Below are positions 44,836 to 54,391 of a stretch of DNA of 64,000 nucleotides, one piece after another. A model generated the notes under the pieces. That model had not been told where the DNA came from. It searched no databases and was given only the letters and a program-made list of their open reading frames with translations. Numbering within the stretch: the first letter of the stretch is position 1; each line of letters starts with the position of its first letter. Position numbers and translations under genes: made by a program. Origin of the DNA: Salinicoccus sediminis (GTDB lineage Bacteria > Bacillota > Bacilli > Staphylococcales > Salinicoccaceae). Location of the stretch: contig NZ_LAYZ01000003.1 in NCBI RefSeq assembly GCF_000986795.1, forward strand, positions 97,683-161,682, written 5' to 3'.

Positions 44836-45771
44836 ATGAGACTCTTATTATTTGTAATACTGAGTGGCATCATCATCGTTGGATGTAATCAGGAGCAGCA
44901 GTCAGAGGATGAGAATGCAACCCGCAATGAGACATCTGAAGAGGACAGCGCAGAAAATAATACATCAGAGGAGGAATCTTCAGAGGAATCGGAAGCGATG
45001 GCTGACTCTTCTGGCGAGCCGGAGGATGACAACATCGAAGGTGACGGTAATCCGGAAGAGAGTGAGGAAAAGCCTCCGGAGGATCTTCTGGGCGGGACCT
45101 CTTTCAAAGATGGATACTGGATAAACTACAAGGGTGAGGATGATCCCCGTAACCATATGATGCGATCGGATTACATCGATTATGATCCGGAAAAGGATTA
45201 TACAGTTACAGTGGCATCATATGTTTCCTATTATTACGGGGAGGAGTTCATCAAGACCAACAGCTATGGCCACGGCGGCCCCAAGATCATAGAAAAGGTG
45301 CCCGAAGCGGACCGGGTGATCATCAGTGTCGAAAAGGTGAGGTCGGATGAGCTTGAATTTTATGATGCCGCAATGGAAGGGGCCGCCAAGGGCGAGGAAG
45401 TGAATACGACACCTGAAGAATTTGTCGGAAGGGGCAGGCTTGTCGAGGAGAACCTCTCGGGGCAGATCATGTTCGGCCAGGAATTCCTTGCGGAGGAGAA
45501 CCTGATGCGGGGTGAAGTCATCGATGAAAATGGCAATTTTGTCGAGGAAGAGGATCATGCTGTAACCGAGGCGCTGGAATATGACCCATCAGCAAGTTAT
45601 GCCATTACCGTACCCGCATCAATCAGCTACTACAGAGGCAGCGAATTCATGGAGACGATGGAAATTGAAGATGCACCGGCATATATTCCGGCGGTGGACG
45701 GAGCGAACTACATCAACATCAGCTTCGATGAAGAGTTCATATACGAGCTGAATGTCATTGAAGTGGAATAG
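44836..45771 (+). CDS. Secreted lipoprotein with acidic linker and two repeats
   Basis: ATG at 44836 follows AGGGGTG. The 311-residue precursor has a lipoprotein signal ending IIIVGC. About 70 residues of Glu/Ser/Asn-rich linker follow, then a globular region with a repeated unit: DPEKDYTVTVASYVSYYYGE (first) and DPSASYAITVPASISYYRGS (second), each followed by EF and a variable part. It is membrane-anchored on the outer face. No enzyme motif; possibly an adhesion or binding protein. Confidence 0.7.
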   Translation: MRLLLFVILSGIIIVGCNQEQQSEDENATRNETSEEDSAENNTSEEESSEESEAMADSSGEPEDDNIEGDGNPEESEEKPPEDLLGGTSFKDGYWINYKGEDDPRNHMMRSDYIDYDPEKDYTVTVASYVSYYYGEEFIKTNSYGHGGPKIIEKVPEADRVIISVEKVRSDELEFYDAAMEGAAKGEEVNTTPEEFVGRGRLVEENLSGQIMFGQEFLAEENLMRGEVIDENGNFVEEEDHAVTEALEYDPSASYAITVPASISYYRGSEFMETMEIEDAPAYIPAVDGANYINISFDEEFIYELNVIEVE

Positions 45772-45840
45772 CTTTTCATAAAGTGAATTTTAAATCCAAA
45801 TATTCCGCAGGATAAGCAGGACAAATTTCGCGAGGGCACT

Positions 45841-47979
45841 ATGATCAACAATAAAAAAGATGTCATAAAAATTGAAAAAGAGCTTGAATCGAAAACGGCA
45901 GAACTAAGGAAGTATGATGAGGATTATTTCAATCCGATAATCAGCGGACTGTGGCAGCAAGTCAAAATGATTATTGCGCGGGATAAGCTGCAAGGGATGC
46001 ATATCGATACGATTTCAACGATTGAGAAGGGTATGCCGATCAACAACCTGATCGATGCCGGTTTCAAATCCATCCATGATGTGGCCAACTATACGCCGGA
46101 ACAGTTCATGCAAATCCGTGGCGTGGGGAAGAAGTCCGCCTATCCTCTGGCTGATGCGGTCTCAAGGATAGCTCAATCCGTCCATGCCCGGGTACAGGGA
46201 AGGATCAACCCGGACAATCTGTCAAATCTGGATTACGAAGTGCTGAGGGCCATCTATTCTAAGCAGCGGATCCTCATCGACAGCGAGCATTTATTGGAAG
46301 AGATCGATCAGTTGAAGCAAAGGTTCACCGGACAGTTTGAAGTCATTAAGGAACAGCGGAATTTCTTCATGGGACTCTTCCAGCCCAGGGAGGAAAGACA
46401 GAAAATTTCCCGGGAAATCGAAGCTGTGAATGAAAGTGATCTTTCTGTGAAGCTTGGTGATATCAGGGAGAGGTATGATGCGGTCGTCCGATTTGATGTC
46501 AGCGACGAATTTCTCCGGGAGGACTTCATATCCAATAACATCAAATACTATACTGAAATCGAGAATGTGACCGGTTATACACGGAAAAAGATGGCGGATG
46601 ACATACCATCTGAAATCGTGGAGTCGGTGAATGCCTTTCCGTTGGATAAGGCAGGTCTGAAGAATTTGACCCTGCGACATTACCAGGAGTTTGGCGCGAA
46701 ATATATCCTTTCCAATAAAAGGATACTACTTGGAGATGAGATGGGGCTCGGGAAGACGATTCAGGCACTTGCGGCAATCAATCATTTGAGCCGGGAAGGA
46801 AAACCATATTCGATTGTCGTCTGTCCGCTCAGCGTTGTTGCTAATTGGAAGCGGGAAGTGACAAAGTTTTCGGATATCAATACTTACATTTTCCATGGGA
46901 AAGGCAGGGACGAAGCATTTGATGCCTGGCTGGATCATGCGGGAGTGCTGATTACGACTTTCAGCCATACACGACGCATGGAAAAGGAGAAGATTGAAAA
47001 ACTGGATATGCTGATCGTGGACGAGGCACATTTTGTCAAAAATCCCGGGGCGAAGCGGTCCCGGAGTGTATATGAGCTGTCGGAGCGGGCGGAATACGGC
47101 CTATATATGAGCGGCACTCCTCTTGAAAACCAGCTGGGTGAGATGAAGCAGCTCTTGAGTGTGCTGCAGCCGGGTGTAGCTGCCAGACTATCAAACGAAC
47201 TGCATCTGCTTGAGCCAAGGAAATTCAAGCGGGAGATTGCACCGGTCTATCTGCGCCGTAACCGGGAAGATGTACTGGGTGAGCTGCCTGAGCTTGAAGT
47301 GATCGAACGGTGGTCTGAATTCAGTGAAGCGGAACAGAAGATATATGATGGTGCAGTCGCATCTGGAAACATGATGAAGATGCGGCGTGCGGCATGGGCA
47401 GGTGGCAGTCCTGAAGCGTCTCCCAAACTTGAATCTCTCTTGGATATTTGCGGCGAGGCAAAGGAAAATGGTCACAAGGTACTGGTGTTCTCATTCTTCA
47501 GGGATGTGATCGATGTTGTCCAGGACCGTTTGACTGGGCCGTCATTCCCCGCAATCACAGGAGATATACCCAATGCCGAAAGACAGCATATCATCGATGA
47601 CTTTACAGCAGCGGAACCTGGAGCGGTGCTGGTATCTCAGATTACTGCAGGTGGTGTGGGGCTGAATATCCAGGCTGCCAGTATCATCATTTTATGCGAA
47701 CCCCAGTGGAAGCCGTCTACGGAGGAACAGGCGATAAGCCGGGCATACCGCATGGGTCAATCCCGTAATGTGGTGGTCTACAGACTGCTGACTGAAGACA
47801 GCATAGATGTGAGCATGATGGAACTGCTGGATGAAAAGTCGCAGCTGTTCAATCTTTACGCGAGGGATTCTGAAGTGGCGGAAGTTGCACAGGACAGACG
47901 TGAAGAATCGGAGTCTTCACTCCAGCAGCAGGCGCTGGAGATTGAAAAGAGACGTCTCGCTGAAAAACAGGGAGTGTGA
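45841..47979 (+). CDS. SNF2-family helicase-like ATPase
   Basis: The 712-residue protein has an N-terminal helical region with HhH-like TPEQFMQIRGVGKKSAYPLA (residues 84-103). The SNF2 core starts at LTLRHYQEFGAKYILSN, Walker A is LGDEMGLGKTIQALAA, the DEAH box is LIVDEAHFVKN, and motif VI is QAISRAYRMGQSRNVVVYRL. It is a double-strand DNA translocase. The HhH segment suggests DNA structure binding. No methylase or DISARM partner is adjacent, so it may act alone. Confidence 0.88.
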   Translation: MINNKKDVIKIEKELESKTAELRKYDEDYFNPIISGLWQQVKMIIARDKLQGMHIDTISTIEKGMPINNLIDAGFKSIHDVANYTPEQFMQIRGVGKKSAYPLADAVSRIAQSVHARVQGRINPDNLSNLDYEVLRAIYSKQRILIDSEHLLEEIDQLKQRFTGQFEVIKEQRNFFMGLFQPREERQKISREIEAVNESDLSVKLGDIRERYDAVVRFDVSDEFLREDFISNNIKYYTEIENVTGYTRKKMADDIPSEIVESVNAFPLDKAGLKNLTLRHYQEFGAKYILSNKRILLGDEMGLGKTIQALAAINHLSREGKPYSIVVCPLSVVANWKREVTKFSDINTYIFHGKGRDEAFDAWLDHAGVLITTFSHTRRMEKEKIEKLDMLIVDEAHFVKNPGAKRSRSVYELSERAEYGLYMSGTPLENQLGEMKQLLSVLQPGVAARLSNELHLLEPRKFKREIAPVYLRRNREDVLGELPELEVIERWSEFSEAEQKIYDGAVASGNMMKMRRAAWAGGSPEASPKLESLLDICGEAKENGHKVLVFSFFRDVIDVVQDRLTGPSFPAITGDIPNAERQHIIDDFTAAEPGAVLVSQITAGGVGLNIQAASIIILCEPQWKPSTEEQAISRAYRMGQSRNVVVYRLLTEDSIDVSMMELLDEKSQLFNLYARDSEVAEVAQDRREESESSLQQQALEIEKRRLAEKQGV

Positions 47980-48215
47980 TGAAAGTATATATCATCATGA
48001 GGAGTACCCAGCGGTGTCCTCTCATCCTGAAGTTGTATAAATACACAAAAAATAATTGGTAAGCGGATTCATTTCGTGAGAGGTGTTCTCTTGGTAATAT
48101 TTCCATGTTACGCTATATAATGTTGTAATTATTTCTTTTTTCCTATATAAACTAAGTGATGTCCGGGCTCAGGGTTGAAACGGCATTTTGAGATGCACTC
48201 GATACAGAGGTCTTT
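47980..48215. other. Spacer between SNF2 and BCCT genes
   Basis: No gene and no strong terminator; CCTATATAAAC near 48145 is a possible weak -10. Nothing else is recognised. Confidence 0.3.
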
Positions 48216-48244
48216 TTTACAGGAAGTTTTACACTTCATGTTAT
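48216..48244 (+). promoter_or_regulatory. Promoter of the BCCT transporter
   Basis: -35 TTTACA (48216-48221), 17-nt spacer, -10 TGTTAT (48239-48244). Confidence 0.55.
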
Positions 48245-48335
48245 CATCCGCAACTATGACAGTCTCTGAATGCAGGCCGGGGTTTGCTTATTTAGGAAAA
48301 ACACTCAATACAAATCTATTCAGGAGGGTTTATCA

Positions 48336-49967
48336 ATGATTAACAAACCAAAGGTCACACCGGTCTTTTATGTCTCTCTGTCCATAGCATTTGTATTCAT
48401 ATTATGGGGAGCATTTTTCCCCGCAAATGTTGGGACAGTGTTGGGATATATCAATGACTTCATCTCAAACAAATTCGGCTGGGTCTATATGCTGGCAATG
48501 ACAGCTTTTGTCATTTTCGCGGCGTTCCTGGTCATCAGTCCGTACGGTAAAATCAGACTGGGCAAACAGAATGAAAAGGCGCAGTATAGTTATTTTACAT
48601 GGTTCTCATTCCTGTTTACAGCGGGTATGGGTGTCGGCCTCGTCTTCTACGGAGTAACCGAGCCGCTCACTCACTATTATAATCCGCCTGTTACAGAGGG
48701 CGAAACTGCTGCAGCTTCACAGGAGGCGCTGCAGTATACGCTATTCCACTGGGGATTCCATCCTTGGGCAGTATATGCAGTGGTCGGGCTTGCCCTGGCA
48801 TATTTCAACTTCCGTCATAAGGCACCATTGCTGATGAGTTCAGCGCTCACACCGGTCCTTGGCAACAGGTCAAACGGCTGGTTGGGGTCAAGCATCGATG
48901 TTTTAGCCGTATTTGGCACAATTTTCGGTATCGCGACTTCCCTTGGACTTGGTGCGACACAGATTACGGCTGGTTTAAGCTACAGCTTTGATGCTATAGA
49001 GAACAATCTGTTTACTCAGACATTAGTCATCATTTTCATTACTATAGCGTTCATTCTTTCAGCATCTACAGGTGTAAACAAAGGTATACGCTATTTGAGT
49101 ATGGCGAACGTAGTGACAGCTATTGCACTGATGGTGTTCGTCTTCATCTTTGGTTCATCCATACAGATGATCGAAGCATTCATGACGAATACAGGTAATT
49201 ACGTGCAGAATCTGGCAAGCATGACATTCAACATGAATTCATTTGTCGGCGACAGGGAATTCCTGAACAGCTGGACACTGTTCTATTGGGCCTGGTGGAT
49301 CGGCTGGGCTGCGTTTGTCGGGAGTTTCATTGCCCGTGTATCACGGGGAAGAACAATCCGTGAGTTCATCCTGGGCGTGACCGGTGTACCGGTTCTCTTC
49401 AGTGCCATCTGGTTCGCCATCTTTGGTGTTGCAGGCATTGAATCGGATAATATCCTCGGCGGAGGACTTTACAGCCTCGTCGAGTCCCAGGGTAACGAAG
49501 TGGCACTGTTCGCCTTCCTGGAAAACTATCCGGCAGCGGCCCTTGTCATGGGTATTGCAGTATTACTCATTGCTTCGTTCTTCGTCACGTCTGCAGACAG
49601 CGGTACATTCGTACTCAGTATGCTGACAACAGGCGGCGGCCTGAACCCGCCACTTAAGATCAAAATGATCTGGGGAATCATCCTGGCGGGTACTGCAACT
49701 GTACTACTCTGGTCAGGTGGCCTGGGTGCTATACAGATGGCTATGCTTATTGCGGCATTCCCGTTCACATTTGTTGTCATACTGCTCGGCATATCACTGT
49801 TCAAAGCCCTGCGCAGTGAATATGATATTCTCGAGCTTGAAAGAAAGCAGCTTGTATATGAGCCGAGCTACAGAGAAGAGACGCAAAAAGAACTGGAAGA
49901 AAAACGTGTCGCTTTCGAAGAGACACTTCCGGATGAAACAGCGCCGGATACAGAAGAAGAAAAATAG
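48336..49967 (+). CDS. BCCT-family betaine/choline/carnitine transporter
   Basis: ATG at 48336 follows AGGAGGGT; the upstream frame opening is rejected. The 543-residue protein has 12 helices and the family signature FYWAWWIGWAAFVGSFIARV followed by SRGRTIREF. The substrate-box Trp/Gly motif GMGVGLVFYGVTEPLTHYY is present, and the C-terminal acidic tail is long. It takes up glycine betaine or related osmolytes with sodium, as OpuD does, suiting a halotolerant host. Confidence 0.92.
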   Translation: MINKPKVTPVFYVSLSIAFVFILWGAFFPANVGTVLGYINDFISNKFGWVYMLAMTAFVIFAAFLVISPYGKIRLGKQNEKAQYSYFTWFSFLFTAGMGVGLVFYGVTEPLTHYYNPPVTEGETAAASQEALQYTLFHWGFHPWAVYAVVGLALAYFNFRHKAPLLMSSALTPVLGNRSNGWLGSSIDVLAVFGTIFGIATSLGLGATQITAGLSYSFDAIENNLFTQTLVIIFITIAFILSASTGVNKGIRYLSMANVVTAIALMVFVFIFGSSIQMIEAFMTNTGNYVQNLASMTFNMNSFVGDREFLNSWTLFYWAWWIGWAAFVGSFIARVSRGRTIREFILGVTGVPVLFSAIWFAIFGVAGIESDNILGGGLYSLVESQGNEVALFAFLENYPAAALVMGIAVLLIASFFVTSADSGTFVLSMLTTGGGLNPPLKIKMIWGIILAGTATVLLWSGGLGAIQMAMLIAAFPFTFVVILLGISLFKALRSEYDILELERKQLVYEPSYREETQKELEEKRVAFEETLPDETAPDTEEEK

Positions 49968-49984
49968 AAGCATAAGAAAGCATG

Positions 49985-50034
49985 AAAGAGCAGCGGTTGC
50001 CTGGAAAATGGCAGACGCTGCTCTTTTCAATTCT
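49985..50034. terminator. Bidirectional terminator after the BCCT gene
   Basis: AAAGAGCAGCG / CGCTGCTCTTT stem with a 20-nt loop (with an inner CC/GG pair); T-run on the plus side. Confidence 0.75.
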
Positions 50035-50059
50035 GTAATTTTTTCAGACTGATGACAAA

Positions 50060-50950
50060 TCATTCTCCATCATCCAGAAGGCTTCTCAGCTTGATTTCAG
50101 CATCCTCATCCCCCATCACATAATCTGTGATGAATCTGGCTGCCCTTTTCCGTGTCACATATGGATAGGGGAGGAATTCAGTATCTTCCACGAGTGAATG
50201 ATACAGCGTGTAAGGGCTCATCTGTCCGGTTTCAAGAAGATGTCTGTATTTGTCGGCAGTGAAGTTATCGATGTTGAAATGGCTCCCCGAGAGCATGATT
50301 TTGTATGACGGATAACTCATTATCGACTGGAGTATGATGAGCATCGTGAAATTGTTGAGGTAGAATATGGTGGCACCCGTATCTTTCAGCTCCTCCTGGT
50401 GGAAGTGGGAGAGGAGCTGGAAGGATTTGATTGCGTTGTATTTATTTTTAGCGCGGACGGTGTTTTCAACCTTTTCACTCAGGACGCCGGTGACGACTTC
50501 GTCTGAAGACTTTTCAGGATGTGCCCTGTAGTAGCCATAGGCCTCATATATACTGATGTGCCCATTGAAATGGAAGTAGTCCATGAAACGGGTCTGTTCA
50601 AGGAAATCTCTCCAGGCATCTCTGACAGTATAGACACTTTTAAGGTTTTCGTTTCTGAAATCTATGATGTGTCTGCTGTCTGTGATCCTTTCAATCAGTG
50701 CATTCTTGTTTCCGGAGACCTTCATACCATTGCGCTTCAGCAGATTTTTTAGCTCCGGCACTTTCAATTTTTTCAAAGTGACCGGCAAATCGTCATTCCT
50801 GCAGATGATATCTCTATCCATAAGGCTTTCAATCAGGCTTTCGGCTTCTGCCCCATATTGAGTCAGCCAGAAGTCATGCATCACCGCTTCATCATGGGTC
50901 CTGCCGTTGACGAAATGCATGAACAGGACTTCAACCGCATCCAGCTTCAT
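50060..50950 (-). CDS. SAP-domain hypothetical protein
   Basis: ATG at 50950 is preferred, though the frame opens 9 bases earlier. The 296-residue protein has a central SAP motif KLKVPELKNLLKRNGMKVSG followed by NKNALIERI, a helix-loop-helix DNA-binding element, and a C-terminal helical domain with LNNFTMLIILQSIMSYPSYK. No nuclease motif is visible. SAP proteins of this kind occur in Firmicutes as uncharacterised cytosolic proteins. It is convergent with the BCCT gene. Confidence 0.7.
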   Translation of the reverse strand: MKLDAVEVLFMHFVNGRTHDEAVMHDFWLTQYGAEAESLIESLMDRDIICRNDDLPVTLKKLKVPELKNLLKRNGMKVSGNKNALIERITDSRHIIDFRNENLKSVYTVRDAWRDFLEQTRFMDYFHFNGHISIYEAYGYYRAHPEKSSDEVVTGVLSEKVENTVRAKNKYNAIKSFQLLSHFHQEELKDTGATIFYLNNFTMLIILQSIMSYPSYKIMLSGSHFNIDNFTADKYRHLLETGQMSPYTLYHSLVEDTEFLPYPYVTRKRAARFITDYVMGDEDAEIKLRSLLDDGE

Positions 50951-51063
50951 TACTCCCACATCCTTTAAGTACAGTTTACCCGCACAGAAGTAATGTATGG
51001 AAATTTTTTATGCCAATGATGTAAGGTTGATTTAGAACTGATCCTAAAAAGGAGCGGATATGT

Positions 51064-51462
51064 ATGGGATTTTTTGATTTTTTCAGGAAGGATAAAAATC
51101 AACGTCAGGAAGATACGGTGCCTGCAGAAAAGTACTGGCTGCTGGCGGGTGGTGATGGAGAAATTGTGGAACCTGACTGGCCGCAGGTTGAACAAGCGGT
51201 GAAGACTGCTGCAGATGGTTCTGCCGGGGAATTTATATGTCTGAGCTGCCTGAATTCAGATTTGGAAATTGAGAGCCTGCAGGCTTTGGGTGAAGATGGT
51301 CTCTACCGTGTTGAGGCACTGCCGCCTGAGGGTTCCGACGATTATGGGAAGATCTATGTGAACGATGGGGTCGTGTATGCGGATGCGCTGGCTTTCTTCA
51401 AAGAGTTCTGGGAAGAGAAAAGGGTTGTCGGCTTCAGAAGCTGGCATACACGGAAATTGTAG
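51064..51462 (+). CDS. Hypothetical cytosolic protein, 132 aa
   Basis: ATG follows AAAAAGGAGCGG. It begins MGFFDFFRKDKNQRQ, a typical start of small membrane-associated or phage-shock-like proteins, but has no membrane helix. The middle is acidic with strand pattern (EFICLSCLNSDLEIESLQAL; LYRVEALPPEGSDDYGKIYV), with two Cys. It ends WHTRKL. Function unknown; it lies just upstream of a preQ1 riboswitch, with no obvious terminator between. Confidence 0.55.
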   Translation: MGFFDFFRKDKNQRQEDTVPAEKYWLLAGGDGEIVEPDWPQVEQAVKTAADGSAGEFICLSCLNSDLEIESLQALGEDGLYRVEALPPEGSDDYGKIYVNDGVVYADALAFFKEFWEEKRVVGFRSWHTRKL

Positions 51463-51563
51463 GGAGCTGATTGCGCGTTCTTTTTGCATATTTCCCATTT
51501 CATATTGTAAATGGATCGTTTATGGTATAGAATTTATAAGGTTAAATTTGGAAGTGTTTTTAT

Positions 51564-51600
51564 CACAGGTTCGCAAACTCCCTGTATAAAAAACTAAGGA
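51564..51600 (+). promoter_or_regulatory. preQ1-I riboswitch, translational type
   Basis: CACAGGTTCGCAAACTCCCTG is followed by TATAAAAAACTAAGGA: stem ACAGG/CCTGT, C-rich loop, A-rich tail and the CTAAGGA pseudoknot strand that overlaps the ribosome site AAGGAG of queT. This is the class I preQ1 aptamer consensus. Ligand binding should hide the ribosome site of the queuosine-precursor transporter. Confidence 0.92.
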
Positions 51601-51607
51601 GATTGAT

Positions 51608-52066
51608 ATTATCAAAAACAGAACGCTTGTTTATAATGCCCTGCTTGCGGCAATCTATGTTGCGCTGACGGTGGTCAACCCCATCGGTACGATGGCGATA
51701 CAGATCCGGGTCAGCGAGATGCTCGCGGTCATCCCGTTTTTCAACCGTAAATACATTCCGGGAATCATCCTGGGAGTCGGTATCGCCAACCTCTTTTCCG
51801 GACTTGGTGTCATGGATGTGATCGTCGGTGTCGGCATCGCCGTCATAGCGTATACGATCAGCTACTTCATTAAAAATGTCTGGATAAACGCGGCACAGTA
51901 CAGTCTGCTCTGCGGTATCTTTGTCGGCCTGATGCTGTGGATGGTGGCAGGTATCCCATTCTGGTTCAGCTTTGTCACCATTACGATTTCGACACTGATC
52001 ACGACGTTTGTCGGTACGTTCATATTCGCGAGGATCGGCGACAGGATCCTGCCTGCGCTGAAATAA
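51608..52066 (+). CDS. queT: QueT-type queuosine-precursor transporter, apparent ATT start
   Basis: A normal start would be GTG at 51671, but the frame is open to 51608 and codes for the expected QueT N-terminus IIKNRTLVYNALLAAIYVAL. AAGGAG lies 6 bases upstream of ATT (51608-51610). The 152-residue protein has five helices and the QueT/DUF988 motif IQIRVSEMLAVIPFFN, ILGVGIANLFSGLGVMD. It takes up preQ1/preQ0 and is the S component of an ECF system. No ATG, GTG or TTG is near the ribosome site in this frame. Confidence 0.88.
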   Translation: MIKNRTLVYNALLAAIYVALTVVNPIGTMAIQIRVSEMLAVIPFFNRKYIPGIILGVGIANLFSGLGVMDVIVGVGIAVIAYTISYFIKNVWINAAQYSLLCGIFVGLMLWMVAGIPFWFSFVTITISTLITTFVGTFIFARIGDRILPALK

Positions 52067-52075
52067 AGATTGTAA

Positions 52076-52112
52076 CAGCCTCGTGCCGCTTATGGCATGG
52101 GGCCTTTTATAT
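52076..52112 (+). terminator. Terminator of queT
   Basis: GCCTCGTGCC / GGCATGGGGC stem (with one mismatch) closing GCTTAT, followed by CTTTTAT. Confidence 0.7.
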
Positions 52113-52126
52113 TTCCCGGGGAATAT

Positions 52127-52737
52127 CTATTCCTTCAATCCCTGCATGGCATCTGCAACCTGGCGGGCATTCGGGTCTTTTCCGGCGGACAGTTTTTCGA
52201 TGATGCTGTCATAGTCTTTTTCATTGCGGTTCTGACTCAGCTTATATGCAGCCTGGACTGCCGTGACTTTCACCCGGAAGCCGACGATGCCGTGGATCTG
52301 TTTTTGGTATCATCGGACGTGTTTTCCCACACAGCACCGTTTTCCTTATCTTCTTCGTATTTATGCATGAGATGTTTCAGTTCTTCTTTCAGTTCCGCTT
52401 CATCCAGAATTTCCGGTGTGCCGTATGCATGGACCGCCTGGTAGTTCCATGTCGATACGTTTTCGTCTTCATACCACGTGGATGAGACGTAAGCATGCGG
52501 CCCCTGATAGATGATCAGCACTTCTTTTTGCTCTGCGAGTGTTTTCCACTGCGGATTCGCTTTGGCAAAGTGGCCGGTAATATAATACTCTCCCCCTGTT
52601 TCCCGCAGTTCCAGAGGCAGGTGTGTCGCAGTCTGCCTTCCTTCATGTGTGGATACGATGACGCCGAATGAGTTATTTTCAATGAATGTCTTTATTTCCT
52701 CCATATCGGTAACTTCAAAGTGCTTTGGAATAAACAT
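52127..52737 (-). pseudogene. paiB: PaiB-family FMN-binding protein, frameshifted in an A5 run
   Basis: The first frame (52737 to 52270) codes for MFIPKHFEVTDMEEIKTF and PHAYVSSTWYEDENVSTWNY, standard PaiB. It loses the family after DDTK. Adding one A to the A5 run (plus strand TTTTT at 52301-52305) restores KKQIHGIVGFRVKVTAVQAA, YKLSQNRNEKDYD and the normal C-terminus to a TAG at 52127-52129. So a 1-base deletion separates two intact parts. It could be a true mutation, a homopolymer sequencing error, or phase variation. Neighbouring PaiA is intact. Confidence 0.88.
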
Positions 52738-52752
52738 GTCGTGACCTCCATA

Positions 52753-53373
<621 letters not shown>

Positions 53374-53423
53374 TCAAAAATCTGGTATATTATAGGTTAT
53401 CAGAAACGATTTAGGAGGCTGTC

Positions 53424-54278
53424 ATGGGAAATATCATCAAACGCTCGGCGCTGGTCCTGTTGCTGCTGGTGCTCCTTCCGGCTCACGGAATATCGGCGAA
53501 TACTGAGGAGGCTCCGGCTGTGGAGGAGTCGGCAGAACAGCCGGTGAGTGAGGAATCGACGGAACAGCAGGGATATGAGGAGTCTGCTGAAGAGTCTGTT
53601 GAAGGGAATAACGATACAACTGAGGAATCCTCAAATGAATATGTACCGCCGCAAAATGAACAGCCTCAATATGAAGAGACGACTGAAGCACCTTATGAAA
53701 GCTATGAGGAGCCTGCTGAGGAATTCTATTATGAAGAAGAGACTGCAGAGGAAACTGTGGAAGAATGGACGGAAGAGGTTACTGAGGAAGCAACTGAAAC
53801 GCCGACGGAGGAAGTGACTGCTGAACCTGAGACAGTGGAAGAGCCAGCTGACGTGACGATCAACCAGGCGGCGGTGGAGGAGTTTTCCATTGCAGGTAAA
53901 GTAACTGTGGATGATGCCGGGCTTGAGGACGTCACTGTTGTGTTATTGGGAGAGAAGGAAGACGAAGTGACGACGGATGAGAATGGGGAATTTTCATTTA
54001 CAGAAGTACCATCCGGCGAATATGGGCTGCAAGTGGAAGCGCCTGAAGGATACACTGCTGAAAAAGAAACACTCAGCCTGACTGTTGATGACCGCGGCAA
54101 GCGGGGCGTCACTTTCGTAATGGAAGAAGCGCCAACTGAGGAGAGCATAGAGACGGATGATCAGGTGATGTCGGATCAGGACACGGAACCAACAAACAAC
54201 ATGACGGTCATTCTTGTCGGTGTCGTACTTCTGGCGATTATTGCAATTTTATTCATAGTAAAGGCTTTGCGAAGATAA
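53424..54278 (+). CDS. Secreted Glu-rich surface protein with carboxypeptidase-like beta domain and C-terminal anchor
   Basis: The 284-residue precursor starts after TTAGGAGGCTG with a signal peptide (ALVLLLLVLLPAHGISA). Residues 28-145 are extremely Glu/Thr/Tyr-rich with short imperfect repeats, then a Cna-B/carboxypeptidase-regulatory-like domain (IAGKVTVDDAGLEDVTVVLL; DENGEFSFTEVPSGEYGLQV). It ends with a membrane helix (VILVGVVLLAIIAILFIV) and KALRR, without LPxTG. It is probably exposed on the cell surface. Confidence 0.75.
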   Translation: MGNIIKRSALVLLLLVLLPAHGISANTEEAPAVEESAEQPVSEESTEQQGYEESAEESVEGNNDTTEESSNEYVPPQNEQPQYEETTEAPYESYEEPAEEFYYEEETAEETVEEWTEEVTEEATETPTEEVTAEPETVEEPADVTINQAAVEEFSIAGKVTVDDAGLEDVTVVLLGEKEDEVTTDENGEFSFTEVPSGEYGLQVEAPEGYTAEKETLSLTVDDRGKRGVTFVMEEAPTEESIETDDQVMSDQDTEPTNNMTVILVGVVLLAIIAILFIVKALRR

Positions 54279-54292
54279 AATAGTGTTGATGT

Positions 54293-54329
54293 AAGAAAAC
54301 CTAACATGTCCTGTCAGGCTTTCTTACAT
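54293..54329 (+). terminator. Terminator after the surface protein
   Basis: GTAAGAAAACCT / AGGCTTTCTTAC stem around AACATGTCCTGTC (one mismatch). Confidence 0.7.
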
Positions 54330-54334
54330 GAATT

Positions 54335-54362
54335 TTGAAGATTCAGAAAATGGTTGTATAAT
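54335..54362 (+). promoter_or_regulatory. Promoter of the Amt gene
   Basis: -35 TTGAAG (54335-54340), 16-nt spacer, -10 TATAAT (54357-54362). Confidence 0.6.
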
Positions 54363-54391
54363 GTTCACATACTTTTAAGGAGTGGTTGAAC

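Noticed and set aside
52097..52444. Plus-strand 115-codon frame opposite paiB
   Set aside because: It is the complement of the frameshifted paiB C-terminal part, which is explained by restoring one base.
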